Below are positions 51,498-59,747 of a DNA stretch of 64,000 nt, one piece after another. The DNA is taken from NCBI GenBank assembly GCA_052118425.1, contig JBQKHF010000014.1; one strand, given 5' to 3'. A program made the translations under genes and the position numbers. This DNA is from Roseburia_C sp900315735. Lineage in GTDB: Bacteria; Bacillota; Clostridia; Lachnospirales; Lachnospiraceae. Position 1 is the stretch's first letter, and each line of letters opens with the position of its first letter. The notes beneath the pieces were generated by a model. It saw nothing but the letters and a program-made list of their open reading frames with translations. It made no database searches and was not told the DNA's origin.

Positions 51498-53977
51498 GCT
51501 CTCTCTCCTCGTTTTCTCACAACAACCGGTATCCAGGTAATACAAAGAAATAAGAACAATGCTGCACCGGAAATCAATGCTCCCAGTTTCAGGTTCGGTG
51601 TTGTATATTTTAATACAATATCATGACTGCCTTCTTTTAATGGAATGCTGATAAAAGCATCACAGAAATGTTCATAGTCCACTTCCTTCCCATCTACAAA
51701 GACATGCCAGCCTTCATCATCCGGCACGGACAATAAAAGATTTCCTGATTTTTCCACATTGATACTGCCTTCGATGCTGCTGTCACTGTAGGATTTTAAC
51801 TCCATGGTCTGCTGCGATAAAGTATGATATGCTGCCTGAAATGCCGCATCATTTAACCGGTAGCCCTGCATCAGTATCTGATCCGTATCCGTAGAAGACA
51901 GCGTAATATCTTCCCCTGCCTCACAATAGCCCAAATCCAGTAAATAGATATGGTCACATTTGGAAAATGTTCTTGTGCGGTTTCCTGTGATTGCGGTAAT
52001 GGTTTTCGCATTCTTCATCGTATAATAGCCATAATAATAGCCGCTTTCCGTTACATGAATCACTGTTTTTCCATTATGCATTTCTGCATCCACCGGCTCT
52101 AAAAGATTCTCGGTTGCACCAAGGGCACAGGCGAGTTCATTCTGTGCCATAATCGGTGTTCCAAGGGTAAAATCCCATTTTTCTGTCAAATCACTATCTA
52201 CCATAAAACCAAACGGCAGTGTATAAGTATTTTCATATAAGTATATGCCATTCTGCTCTGATAAGAGTCTTCGATACGGACTTTCTTCTTCTGCACTGTC
52301 TGTCAGGATATATTTTACCGACAGCATTGAAGAGGTAAGCATCGTTGCACCATTATAGCAATAATAATTCTTGCCACCTTCCATTCCCATTTCCCGGTAA
52401 AAATCTGCCACATCCTTATTAATAAGAGATGAGAAAATAGACGCTGATGCATAGTTTGAAAGTGCCGACTCATTCTTGTTCATCCGGTTAAACTTATCAA
52501 TACGGAAGAAACTGTCATCCTGTGCTTCTGCAGTCTTAGCAAGTGCTGCGTAATCCTCTAAATGCTGGGTATACAGTGTCCGGCTGGTAGTGGAAATACT
52601 GGTCATGTCAAGGTTTACTCCTGCTTCGGCACACACCAGAATTACTGCAAATATCGATACGATAGTCCGCATCGTCTTATCCTTCCGCCGATAGAATAAC
52701 AGCAGAAACGTATAACCTAAAATCAAAAGCCCCGTCAAAAACATCTGCTCCGGTGTCACCTGTTCTAAATCTGTAAAACGGAAGCACAGAACCAGCAACA
52801 GCTCGGATAACAAAAATGCAAATAGAATTTTAAAAATGCTATTGCCCTTTTCTTCCCGCACTGCCTCATAGCCTAAGGTCAGCAGTAAAAAGGCAAATAA
52901 AAAGGTCTGTCTTGCCGGAAGTCCATCCGGGAAATGAAAACCATGCCAGATAAAATCCAGTTTATTATTTGCAAAGCTCACAAAGAAAAATGCCACCAGT
53001 AAGAGTCTTGGAATCTTTGCGCCAAGGCGGATCCTGCGATTAAAAATGTAAAGAAATAATAATAATAAAATCGCTGCTCCGCAATAAAGATTCGGCATAT
53101 GTCCTACCGTAGAAGACGGCTCGACACCAATGCAGAACCTTGCTGCTTCATCCAGCAGGCCAAAATACCACTCCATTTTTTTCGGAAAAGAAATTCCACC
53201 GGAACCACTTCCGCTTAGTGCCACAATCTCAGGCAGAATCAGTATTGCTCCCATACCGCCTGCCAATATAGAGCCTGTCGCAAATTTAAGGATTGCTTTT
53301 CCTCTTCCGCTTTTCTGCTCTAATATCAAAATCACAAAATAAAGTACCAGATAAATGCAGACCATAATGGAAATATAGTAGTTCGAAAGAATCGAAACTG
53401 CCAGTGTTGCCACATAAAGCGTCATTTTCTTTCCTTCTACCATTCTCTCTAAGCCCAGTAAAATAAGAGGCAATAATACAACTGTATCCAGCCACATAAT
53501 ATCCCAGTTATAAGCACACATGAATCCGGACAGTGCATAGAATACCGCAAACAAAGCAGTACGATATCCATTATCTTTATAATGCCGGTTTAAGTAAAAT
53601 GCAAAAGTAAGTCCGCTAAGTCCAGTCTTAATCAGAATCAATACCGTCATAAATTCGATAACCAGATTAGACGGACATAATAATAACAGCCAGTTAAAAG
53701 GGCTGGAAAGATAATATGCCATCAATGATACAAAGTCCGTACCAAGTCCTAAATTCCAGGTATATAATAATCCGCTTCCGCTCTTTAACTTATTCATAAA
53801 TTCCGTAAAAAACGGCGCATACTGGTGATACATATCAATATGCAGAAAACACTGATTGCCAAAGGGATAAATCTCATGACCGATGCAGACTCCCAGTGCA
53901 AGAAAAAACGGAATACAAAAAGCCAGTATTAATGGCATCTTCTTACTGTTTTTCATTCGAAGTAATCTTTCCTTCAT
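51494..53977 (-). CDS. YfhO-family multi-pass membrane protein
   Basis: An 827-residue protein with an N-terminal helix, a loop with HIDMYHQYAPFFTEF, about twelve more helices, a long outside domain (about 460-790) and a final helix. This is the YfhO layout of GT-C type glycosyltransferases. YfhO of Bacillus subtilis is proposed to add sugar to lipoteichoic acid. It begins 3 bases after an LtaS-like gene, which fits that role. Ribosome site GGAG lies at a long spacing, reflecting overlap with the upstream stop. Confidence 0.9.
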   Translation of the reverse strand: MKERLLRMKNSKKMPLILAFCIPFFLALGVCIGHEIYPFGNQCFLHIDMYHQYAPFFTEFMNKLKSGSGLLYTWNLGLGTDFVSLMAYYLSSPFNWLLLLCPSNLVIEFMTVLILIKTGLSGLTFAFYLNRHYKDNGYRTALFAVFYALSGFMCAYNWDIMWLDTVVLLPLILLGLERMVEGKKMTLYVATLAVSILSNYYISIMVCIYLVLYFVILILEQKSGRGKAILKFATGSILAGGMGAILILPEIVALSGSGSGGISFPKKMEWYFGLLDEAARFCIGVEPSSTVGHMPNLYCGAAILLLLFLYIFNRRIRLGAKIPRLLLVAFFFVSFANNKLDFIWHGFHFPDGLPARQTFLFAFLLLTLGYEAVREEKGNSIFKILFAFLLSELLLVLCFRFTDLEQVTPEQMFLTGLLILGYTFLLLFYRRKDKTMRTIVSIFAVILVCAEAGVNLDMTSISTTSRTLYTQHLEDYAALAKTAEAQDDSFFRIDKFNRMNKNESALSNYASASIFSSLINKDVADFYREMGMEGGKNYYCYNGATMLTSSMLSVKYILTDSAEEESPYRRLLSEQNGIYLYENTYTLPFGFMVDSDLTEKWDFTLGTPIMAQNELACALGATENLLEPVDAEMHNGKTVIHVTESGYYYGYYTMKNAKTITAITGNRTRTFSKCDHIYLLDLGYCEAGEDITLSSTDTDQILMQGYRLNDAAFQAAYHTLSQQTMELKSYSDSSIEGSINVEKSGNLLLSVPDDEGWHVFVDGKEVDYEHFCDAFISIPLKEGSHDIVLKYTTPNLKLGALISGAALFLFLCITWIPVVVRKRGERA

Positions 53978-53979
53978 TT

Positions 53980-55848
53980 CTATTTTTCTCCATCCCAGTC
54001 AAATAAAAGATAATACTGCAGCGTCTGATAGTTAAGCCACGCATCACTGCCTTCTGCTTCTGTATGCTGCGTGGAAATCAATGGAATCTCATTCTTTTGT
54101 TCCAGTAAATAATTCTGGTAATCCGACAACGGAATTCCTGCTGCTTCCATCATCTGTGCCCCCAGATAGTTGGCACTGCTCTCCTGATTTACCGCTTCAT
54201 CAATATCATAATTTGCCCAGATGACATAAGGCACCTTATAACGAAGCTGATTTTCTTCTTCTGTTAAATCAGAGGATGATTTTCCCTCCAGATTCCAGAT
54301 TGGCTCCACCACTGCATCCGTTGGCTGATGGTCCCCAAAGAAAACAATAACCGTAGGTTCGTCCTGCGTCTTAAAATAATCAATCAACTTTTCCAATGCT
54401 GCATCCGATAATTTTACCAGGGTCAGATATTCCGATAACTGGGCAGATACCGTTCCATCTACCGTAATATTTCCCTGAAGATTCTGATAGCCATCGGTAT
54501 ATGGGCTGTGATTCTGCATGGTTACGTTAAAGATAAATGCCGGCGTTCCTGCATCCTTTTTCTCATATGTTTCAATAATCTTATCCACACAGGAGGAATC
54601 ATCAATATAGCCACGCTCATAAGTGGAACCATAGAAATCCGAGGAAGAATAAAAGCTGTCAAATCCCAGCAGCGGATATACCTTATCCCGATTCCAGCCG
54701 GATGCATAATACGGATGCATGGCATAAGTTTCATAACCTAAGCTCTTTAAATAAGATGCCATGCTCGGTGTGTCTTTCGTAATATACTGCTGATAAGGAA
54801 TACTTCCTGCCGGAAGAAATGCCATAGTATCTCCCGTTAAAAATTCAAATTCCGTATTCGCTGTATTTCCACCCTTTACGGATACATTTAAATATCCGGT
54901 CTGGGTATTCTCTGCTCCCTGTTGCAGACTGTGAATAAATGGCATATAGTCTTCATTTACCGGAAGTGCCTCATCGGACAGGACGCCCAAATCGGAAAAT
55001 GCTTCATCCATGATGACGATAACATTCGGAAGCTGCTGTGTTGTTCCTGCTTCTCCCTGGTCTGCTGTTTCTTTCTGATTTGCTACTTCCTTCTCAACAT
55101 TATTTTTCTGGTCGGATGCCGTCCAGTCAAGCCCATCCTCTTTTTCCAATAATTCCTTCGCCTTTTCTATGGAATATCCTTCCGGTTTCTCTACCTTAAG
55201 ATACTGTACATCCATAAGAAATGTCACTGCAAAGCCATTTCGTTCATACATAACCGTAGGCGTAAAAAGAAACGGATAAAGCTGTAAGGAGCTTACCATT
55301 CCATCATCCTGCACCATCCAGCCAATTCCAACCATGCAGGCAAGAGAAATCACAGCACTTCCTGCACGAAGCAATATCTTTTTCCGTGAAATATGAATCT
55401 TTGCATAACGCTCTGTAAATGCCAGAAAAAGCATCAGAAGAATCAATGCAATCTGACGCGGCGGTAACGTATAGTCATAACCTCCGGCAACACTGGCGGC
55501 TGTTCCAAGAGACAGTAAATCCCACGGAACCACCGGAGCGCCCCGGAAGGAAATAACATAATAATTGGCAATGCTCAGTGCAATTCCAAGAATCGTCTCT
55601 ATGCGAAGTGCGATAACTGCACTGCCGGTAACTGCCAGCAGCAGCCACACAAATACCTCAAATAAAATAAGATTTAAAATCTGTGCTCTCCATCTGGTTC
55701 TTACAAAAGGATTATAAGTCATAAATGCAGTGATATAAAAAAGCAGAATCGGATATCCGAATAAAATCGCATATTTCAGCCATTTTGGTGCTTCTGCATG
55801 ATAAATCCTTTTTATGAAATTTTTTTCTTTTCTGCTTTCTTCCTGCAT
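53980..55848 (-). CDS. LtaS-like sulfatase-fold glycerophosphate transferase
   Basis: Five to six N-terminal membrane helices are followed by a charged linker (about residues 235-275) and an extracellular sulfatase-fold domain: PNVIVIMDEAFSDLG (metal), catalytic Thr likely in KGGNTANTEFEFLTGD, and FGDHQPTDA (metal). The pattern fits LTA synthase family enzymes that polymerise glycerophosphate or modify glycans. Length 622 aa is usual. It leads a tight three-gene operon with yfhO-like and elyC-like genes. Whether the product is true LTA or another polymer cannot be decided here. Confidence 0.9.
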   Translation of the reverse strand: MQEESRKEKNFIKRIYHAEAPKWLKYAILFGYPILLFYITAFMTYNPFVRTRWRAQILNLILFEVFVWLLLAVTGSAVIALRIETILGIALSIANYYVISFRGAPVVPWDLLSLGTAASVAGGYDYTLPPRQIALILLMLFLAFTERYAKIHISRKKILLRAGSAVISLACMVGIGWMVQDDGMVSSLQLYPFLFTPTVMYERNGFAVTFLMDVQYLKVEKPEGYSIEKAKELLEKEDGLDWTASDQKNNVEKEVANQKETADQGEAGTTQQLPNVIVIMDEAFSDLGVLSDEALPVNEDYMPFIHSLQQGAENTQTGYLNVSVKGGNTANTEFEFLTGDTMAFLPAGSIPYQQYITKDTPSMASYLKSLGYETYAMHPYYASGWNRDKVYPLLGFDSFYSSSDFYGSTYERGYIDDSSCVDKIIETYEKKDAGTPAFIFNVTMQNHSPYTDGYQNLQGNITVDGTVSAQLSEYLTLVKLSDAALEKLIDYFKTQDEPTVIVFFGDHQPTDAVVEPIWNLEGKSSSDLTEEENQLRYKVPYVIWANYDIDEAVNQESSANYLGAQMMEAAGIPLSDYQNYLLEQKNEIPLISTQHTEAEGSDAWLNYQTLQYYLLFDWDGEK

Positions 55849-55885
55849 TTTTATTTCCTCAACTTTCCATTCTCATTACCATAAC

Positions 55886-55926
55886 CTGCCAAGTCTGCTG
55901 CTGGCAGCCCTGCAAATGCCTGGCAA
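55886..55926 (+). repeat. R1 hairpin repeat, copy 7
   Basis: CTGCCAAGTCTGCTGCTGGCAG, then CCCTGCAAATGCCTGGCA and an A-run that is the U-tract of the efp terminator. The palindrome is less perfect than in other copies. Confidence 0.65.
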
Positions 55927-55929
55927 TAG

Positions 55930-55967
55930 AAAAAAGGGAGTTTCAAAACAACTGTTTTGAAACTCCC
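55930..55967 (-). terminator. Intrinsic terminator after efp
   Basis: A perfect 14-bp stem (GGGAGTTTCAAAAC and complement) has the loop AACT. U5 follows on the minus strand. Confidence 0.9.
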
Positions 55968-55984
55968 ACGTATTTCGCATGAAA

Positions 55985-56542
55985 TTATACTCTGGATAAA
56001 TACTCACCAGTTCTTGTATCGATTTTAATGACATCATCCTGCTCTACGAATAATGGAACCATTACAGTTGCACCAGTCTCAACAGTTGCAGGTTTTGTTG
56101 CACCTGTTGCAGTATCACCCTTGAATCCAGGTTCTGTCTCTGTAATCTGAAGTTCAACGAACAATGGTGGCTCAACAGCAAATACGTTGCCATTGTGAGA
56201 ACAGATTTTGCACATTTCGTTCTCTTTTACAAATTTTAATGTATCACCGATGGTTGTCTGGTCTAAAGCAATCTGCTCATAGTTCTCAACATCCATGAAG
56301 TAATACAGATCTCCGTCAGAATATAAATACTGCATATCCTTACGGTCGATACGTGCCTGTGGGCATTTCTCTGTTGGACGGAAAGTTTTCTCAACTACAC
56401 CGCCACTCTTGATATTCTTTAACTTGGTTCTGACAAATGCAGCACCCTTTCCAGGTTTAACGTGCTGGAATTCAATAATCTGATAAATATTTCCTTCTAA
56501 TTCGATTGTAATTCCGTTTCTGAAATCTCCTGCTGAAATCAT
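55985..56542 (-). CDS. efp: Elongation factor P
   Basis: Rescues ribosomes stalled at polyproline. The tip loop is VKPGKGAAF with K32 as the position modified in many species. The KOW and two OB-like domains are complete and end in DTRTGEYLSRV. Length 185 aa. Start has AGGAGGA. This matters locally because the surface protein at 1400-4300 has a Pro-rich stalk, though its prolines are not adjacent. The 5' leader contains R1 copy 8. Confidence 0.97.
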   Translation of the reverse strand: MISAGDFRNGITIELEGNIYQIIEFQHVKPGKGAAFVRTKLKNIKSGGVVEKTFRPTEKCPQARIDRKDMQYLYSDGDLYYFMDVENYEQIALDQTTIGDTLKFVKENEMCKICSHNGNVFAVEPPLFVELQITETEPGFKGDTATGATKPATVETGATVMVPLFVEQDDVIKIDTRTGEYLSRV

Positions 56543-56569
56543 CGATATTCCTCCTAATTTTCGTTGCTA

Positions 56570-56612
56570 AGCATCCGCAAGAAGCTGCCAGTGGCAGGTT
56601 CTGTAGGTATTG
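56570..56612 (-). repeat. R1 hairpin repeat, copy 8 (reverse orientation)
   Basis: On the minus strand, CAATACCTACAGAACCTGCC is followed by ACTGGCAGCTTCTTGCGG and ATGC. It is in the opposite orientation to most copies, and lies in the transcribed leader of efp, 28 bases before the start codon. Confidence 0.75.
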
Positions 56613-56651
56613 GAAAAAATTCTCATTTCCAACTTGTCACTCACTCGTTCT

Positions 56652-56680
56652 ATTTTATAATAAAACAAGCCATTTTTCAA
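56652..56680 (-). promoter_or_regulatory. Promoter of efp
   Basis: TTGAAA (56680-56675), a 17-base spacer and TAAAAT (56657-56652) on the minus strand. The predicted transcript carries R1 copy 8 in a leader of about 100 bases. Confidence 0.65.
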
Positions 56681-56700
56681 CCTTTTTTTGTGACTTTACC

Positions 56701-57141
56701 CTATCTTGATTCAATTTCGTGAATCATAGCAATACGTTTCTCATGTCTGCCACCCTGAAATTCTGCATTCAGGTATGCTTTTACGATATCCTTTGCTTTC
56801 TCAATTCCAACAATTCTTGCACCAAATGCAATGATATTGGCATTGTTATGCTCTTTTACCAGATGCGCAGTTGTTACATCAGAACATACTGCTGCACGGA
56901 CACCTTTTACTTTATTGGCAGCTAAGGAGATTCCAACGCCGGTACCGCAGATTAATACGCCACAGTCTACTTCTCCAGCTGCCACAGCACGTCCTACTTT
57001 CTCACCATACTCCGGGTAGTCACAGCTTTCGGTAGAATCTGTTCCGTAATTTACTACTTCATGTCCCATTTCCTCTAAATACTTCTTGATTGCGAATTTC
57101 ATTTCCACTGCACTGTGGTCATTTCCAATTCCGATTTTCAT
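56701..57141 (-). CDS. rpiB: Ribose-5-phosphate isomerase B
   Basis: Converts ribose 5-phosphate and ribulose 5-phosphate. Active-site C65 is in ICGTGVGIS, D8-H9 in GIGNDHSA, and H-x-x-N in VKEHNNANI. Length 146 aa is normal. The start overlaps the stop of the yqeG gene by 4 bases. LacAB/RpiB relatives share the fold, but the single gene and motifs favour RpiB. Confidence 0.94.
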   Translation of the reverse strand: MKIGIGNDHSAVEMKFAIKKYLEEMGHEVVNYGTDSTESCDYPEYGEKVGRAVAAGEVDCGVLICGTGVGISLAANKVKGVRAAVCSDVTTAHLVKEHNNANIIAFGARIVGIEKAKDIVKAYLNAEFQGGRHEKRIAMIHEIESR

Positions 57142-57650
57142 AATTTTTCTTCCTTCTTTCTCTTCCTTTTATAAAAATGTAACACTATTTTCTCTAAGTA
57201 TCGTTTTAAAACAATCTGTATTTCTTCTTTCGGATGTATCGGTTTTACCAGAATCGTACGGATTCCCGCACGGTTTGCGCCATACACATCGGTAAATATC
57301 TGGTCGCCCACAAATAACGTATTCTCTGTGGTGGTTCCCAGCTCTTCCATTGCCTTAAGGTAATTCTTCGTTGCCGGCTTTCCTGCCTTATAAATATAAG
57401 AAACATTTACCGCATCATTGAACATCTTCACCCGTGGTTCTTTATTATTCGATAATAACATGCAATGATAACCCAGCTCTTTTAAATGCGCGAACAGCTT
57501 TTTCGCCCGCTCATCCGCCGGTGCTCCATGTGGCACAAGCGTATTATCAATATCAAAAATAATGCCCCGGTATCCCTCTTCATAAAGCTTATCAAAGTCT
57601 ATGACATAGGTAGAATCCAGATATTCATTGGGATAAAATCTTTGCAGCAT
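57138..57650 (-). CDS. yqeG: YqeG-family HAD phosphatase
   Basis: HAD motif I is IIFDIDNTLVPHG, motif II LLSNN, and motif III plus acidic pair GKPATKNY and FVGDQIFTDVYGANRAG. It starts PNEYLDSTYVIDFDKLYEEG, typical of YqeG (IIIA subfamily). The substrate is unknown. Length 170 aa. It lies between the isochorismatase and rpiB genes, both in the same direction; linkage to rpiB is by a 4-base overlap. Confidence 0.92.
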   Translation of the reverse strand: MLQRFYPNEYLDSTYVIDFDKLYEEGYRGIIFDIDNTLVPHGAPADERAKKLFAHLKELGYHCMLLSNNKEPRVKMFNDAVNVSYIYKAGKPATKNYLKAMEELGTTTENTLFVGDQIFTDVYGANRAGIRTILVKPIHPKEEIQIVLKRYLEKIVLHFYKRKRKKEEKL

Positions 57651-57662
57651 ATCCTGTCTCCT

Positions 57663-58202
57663 TTATTTAATCAGTGCAGAAATCTGTTTAAATACCGGTC
57701 CGCCTGCCTTATGTGTCAGTTCAAATAAAATAGCTTCCTTCGATGTAATCAGAATGCCTTCCTGCTCTGCTCTCTTTAAGCCAAGTTCCTTATCCAGCTC
57801 TTTTCTTGAAGATACGCAGTCCACTACGATAATCGGCTGATATCCTGCTGCCTTTAAATCAATGGCAGTCTGAAGGACACAGATATGCGCTTCAATTCCG
57901 CAAATCAGGACATTTTTACGCTCCTTGTCCATTGCCTCATATACAGCTTCTGTTTCATATGCAGAAAATGTGGTTTTGTCATATGCCACATCACTTCCGA
58001 TTGCTTCACAAATCTCCGGGATATTATTTCCTAATCCCTTGGCATACTGTGTGGTTAATACCATTGGAATTTCCAGTAAATTAAGTCCTTTTAATAAAGC
58101 AACTGAATTTGCCACAAGTTCCTCTCTTCCAGACATTGCCGGCAAAATCTTCTCCTGATAGTCAATTACGATACATGATGTATTTTCAGCTAAAATTCTC
58201 AT
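57663..58202 (-). CDS. Isochorismatase-family hydrolase (YcaC-like)
   Basis: Catalytic triad D14 (VIDYQEK), K76 (AYDKTTFSAYE) and C108 (CGIEAHICVLQTA). The TQYAKGLG stretch and the LSSRKELDKE-type end resemble the YcaC group of unknown substrate. No metal triad is seen, unlike the nicotinamidase at 41565. It heads the group with yqeG and rpiB. Confidence 0.85.
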   Translation of the reverse strand: MRILAENTSCIVIDYQEKILPAMSGREELVANSVALLKGLNLLEIPMVLTTQYAKGLGNNIPEICEAIGSDVAYDKTTFSAYETEAVYEAMDKERKNVLICGIEAHICVLQTAIDLKAAGYQPIIVVDCVSSRKELDKELGLKRAEQEGILITSKEAILFELTHKAGGPVFKQISALIK

Positions 58203-58324
58203 TTTTAATCTCCGTTTCTGTTTTTTTCATCCTACAGTATAGCAGAAGTTTTCATTCTTGCAAATAAAAAAGGTAAGATTCTTATGAATCTTACCTTCTG
58301 ATATGCTTATTCTGTTCAAAAAAT

Positions 58325-58340
58325 ATGAGAAACACGTTGC
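58325..58340 (+). repeat. R2 repeat fragment
   Basis: ATGAGAAACACGTTGC is close to GAGAAACACGCTTTGC at 23177 and 45263. It is the shortest trace of the family, 10 bases before the stop end of the next gene. Confidence 0.4.
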
Positions 58341-58349
58341 AAAAAACTC

Positions 58350-58757
58350 TTATAAATTAAAGTTCTCTACATTTCTTACCTTGGTAGTATCAGTTGCGGT
58401 AATCTGCTGGATTCCGCTCTGTTCAATGTTCTCTCCTACAAAGAACTGATACTGCTGCAGTACCTGATCCTTCTGCATATCGGATAATGCCCGCTCCACA
58501 TCCAGGCTATGTATATCACTCTCAGCACCTTTCATCTCATAGGTACGATCCGGCTGATACTGTACTGCATAATCTGCTGCTCCAAAATCCTGCCCTTTCC
58601 GTACCGGAGTCTCTAAGGTTTCATTCTGCTGCTGTCCGGATGTATTGGCATCTGCTGCCGTCTTAACAACCGGTGTATCCTCTACTGCATTCCGGATATT
58701 CTGTATGCTGTTGTAATCGTAAAATCCCGCATTGGGACGAATTCCTGAAATATTCAT
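58350..58757 (-). CDS. Uncharacterised protein downstream of nrdR
   Basis: A 135-residue hydrophilic protein that begins MNISGIRPNAGFYDYNSIQ and ends in TDTTKVRNVENFNL. The middle is Gln/Thr-rich and probably disordered, with one predicted helix (SLDVERALSDMQKDQVLQQY). No signal peptide, membrane helix or known motif is seen. The start is uncertain: ATG at 58757 has AGGA at long spacing; GTG codons lie just upstream. It lies 95 bases after nrdR on the same strand. Confidence 0.6.
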   Translation of the reverse strand: MNISGIRPNAGFYDYNSIQNIRNAVEDTPVVKTAADANTSGQQQNETLETPVRKGQDFGAADYAVQYQPDRTYEMKGAESDIHSLDVERALSDMQKDQVLQQYQFFVGENIEQSGIQQITATDTTKVRNVENFNL

Positions 58758-58851
58758 AACGATCACGTTCCTCACATCATAATTATCTGCTACTAATTTT
58801 ATCGGATAAATTTATCAAAAATTAACCCTTTTTCCAAAAAAGATTTTCTTT

Positions 58852-59304
58852 TTATTTATCCAGCATTTTCTTCAACTCATTCATAAAGGTATTTACGTCC
58901 TTAAATTCACGATATACAGACGCAAAACGAACATATGCTACTGCATCTAAATCTTTAATCTTATCCATCAGAATCTCACCAATTACTGTACTTGGGATTT
59001 CTTTCTCTTCCCGATTAAAAATCTCTGTCTCCACTTCATCCACCAGTCTGGTAATCTGTTCTACCGATACCGGTCTCTTGTGGCAGGCACGAAGCACACC
59101 CGCTTCAATCTTGGAGCGGTCGTACTGCTCTCTGCAGTTATCTTTCTTTATTACAATCAATGGTATTGTCTCAACCTTCTCATAAGTTGTAAAACGTTTT
59201 CCACAATCATCACATAATCTTCTCCGGCGAATGGAATTATTGTCGTCTGCCGGTCTTGAATCAATTACTCTGGTATTTTCACTGCTACAAAATGGGCACT
59301 TCAT
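58852..59304 (-). CDS. nrdR: Transcriptional repressor NrdR
   Basis: Represses ribonucleotide reductase genes in response to ATP/dATP. The N-terminal zinc ribbon (CPFCSSENTRVIDSRP, CDDCGKRF) and the ATP-cone (VIKKDNCREQYDRSKI onward) are complete. Length 150 aa is the family standard. No nrd genes are in the window. A strong promoter with a leader holding R1 copy 9 precedes it. Confidence 0.97.
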   Translation of the reverse strand: MKCPFCSSENTRVIDSRPADDNNSIRRRRLCDDCGKRFTTYEKVETIPLIVIKKDNCREQYDRSKIEAGVLRACHKRPVSVEQITRLVDEVETEIFNREEKEIPSTVIGEILMDKIKDLDAVAYVRFASVYREFKDVNTFMNELKKMLDK

Positions 59305-59354
59305 CTTTCTTCTCCTATCCTAAAAACAATACCATTTTTCCGTCACCAAATTTC

Positions 59355-59392
59355 CATAAATTGCTGCTAATAGCAGTTTCTGTATGTATTGG
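59355..59392 (+). repeat. R1 hairpin repeat, copy 9 (diverged)
   Basis: AAATTGCTGCTAATAGCAGTTTCTG followed by TATGTATTGG. The central palindrome is kept (CTGCTAATAGCAG) although its bases differ from the consensus CTGCCACCGGCAG. It lies in the nrdR leader. Confidence 0.6.
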
Positions 59393-59405
59393 TCGTACTA
59401 TTTTC

Positions 59406-59434
59406 AGTATAACTTTCTCGCATTCTTATGTCAA
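59406..59434 (-). promoter_or_regulatory. Promoter of nrdR
   Basis: A perfect TTGACA (59434-59429), a 17-base spacer and TATACT (59411-59406) on the minus strand, directly after the ymxH stop codon. Confidence 0.82.
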
Positions 59435-59686
59435 CTAACTTTTCACATCTTCTACACAGACATCTACCAGAATAATATCCGGTCCAATCCGCACGACACG
59501 TTTCCATGGAATAATATATTCGCATGCCGGACAAAAAATGCAGAAAAATTTTCCCGGCGCAGCTACAATCAGTGCACAGATTCTTCCATTGCACTCATCC
59601 AGTTCCAAATCCACCACATTTCCCAGGCAGCAACAGTCTGCAATATTAATCACCTGCTTTTCACACAATTCACAATAGCGTATCAT
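59435..59686 (-). CDS. YlmC/YmxH PRC-barrel protein
   Basis: An 83-residue PRC-barrel: CELCEKQVINIADCCCLGNVVD, then GRICALIVAAPGKFF and IIPWKRVVRIGPDIILVDV. YmxH is a small sporulation-period protein in Bacillus. Six or more cysteines in so short a protein are unusual and may bind metal. Its presence supports a spore-forming lineage. It sits 62 bases after ychF. Confidence 0.88.
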   Translation of the reverse strand: MIRYCELCEKQVINIADCCCLGNVVDLELDECNGRICALIVAAPGKFFCIFCPACEYIIPWKRVVRIGPDIILVDVCVEDVKS

Positions 59687-59747
59687 GTGCCTGCCCCACT
59701 GTGCCTTTTCTTCTATTTATACTATGCCGGATTTTTCAAAAGGTTCC

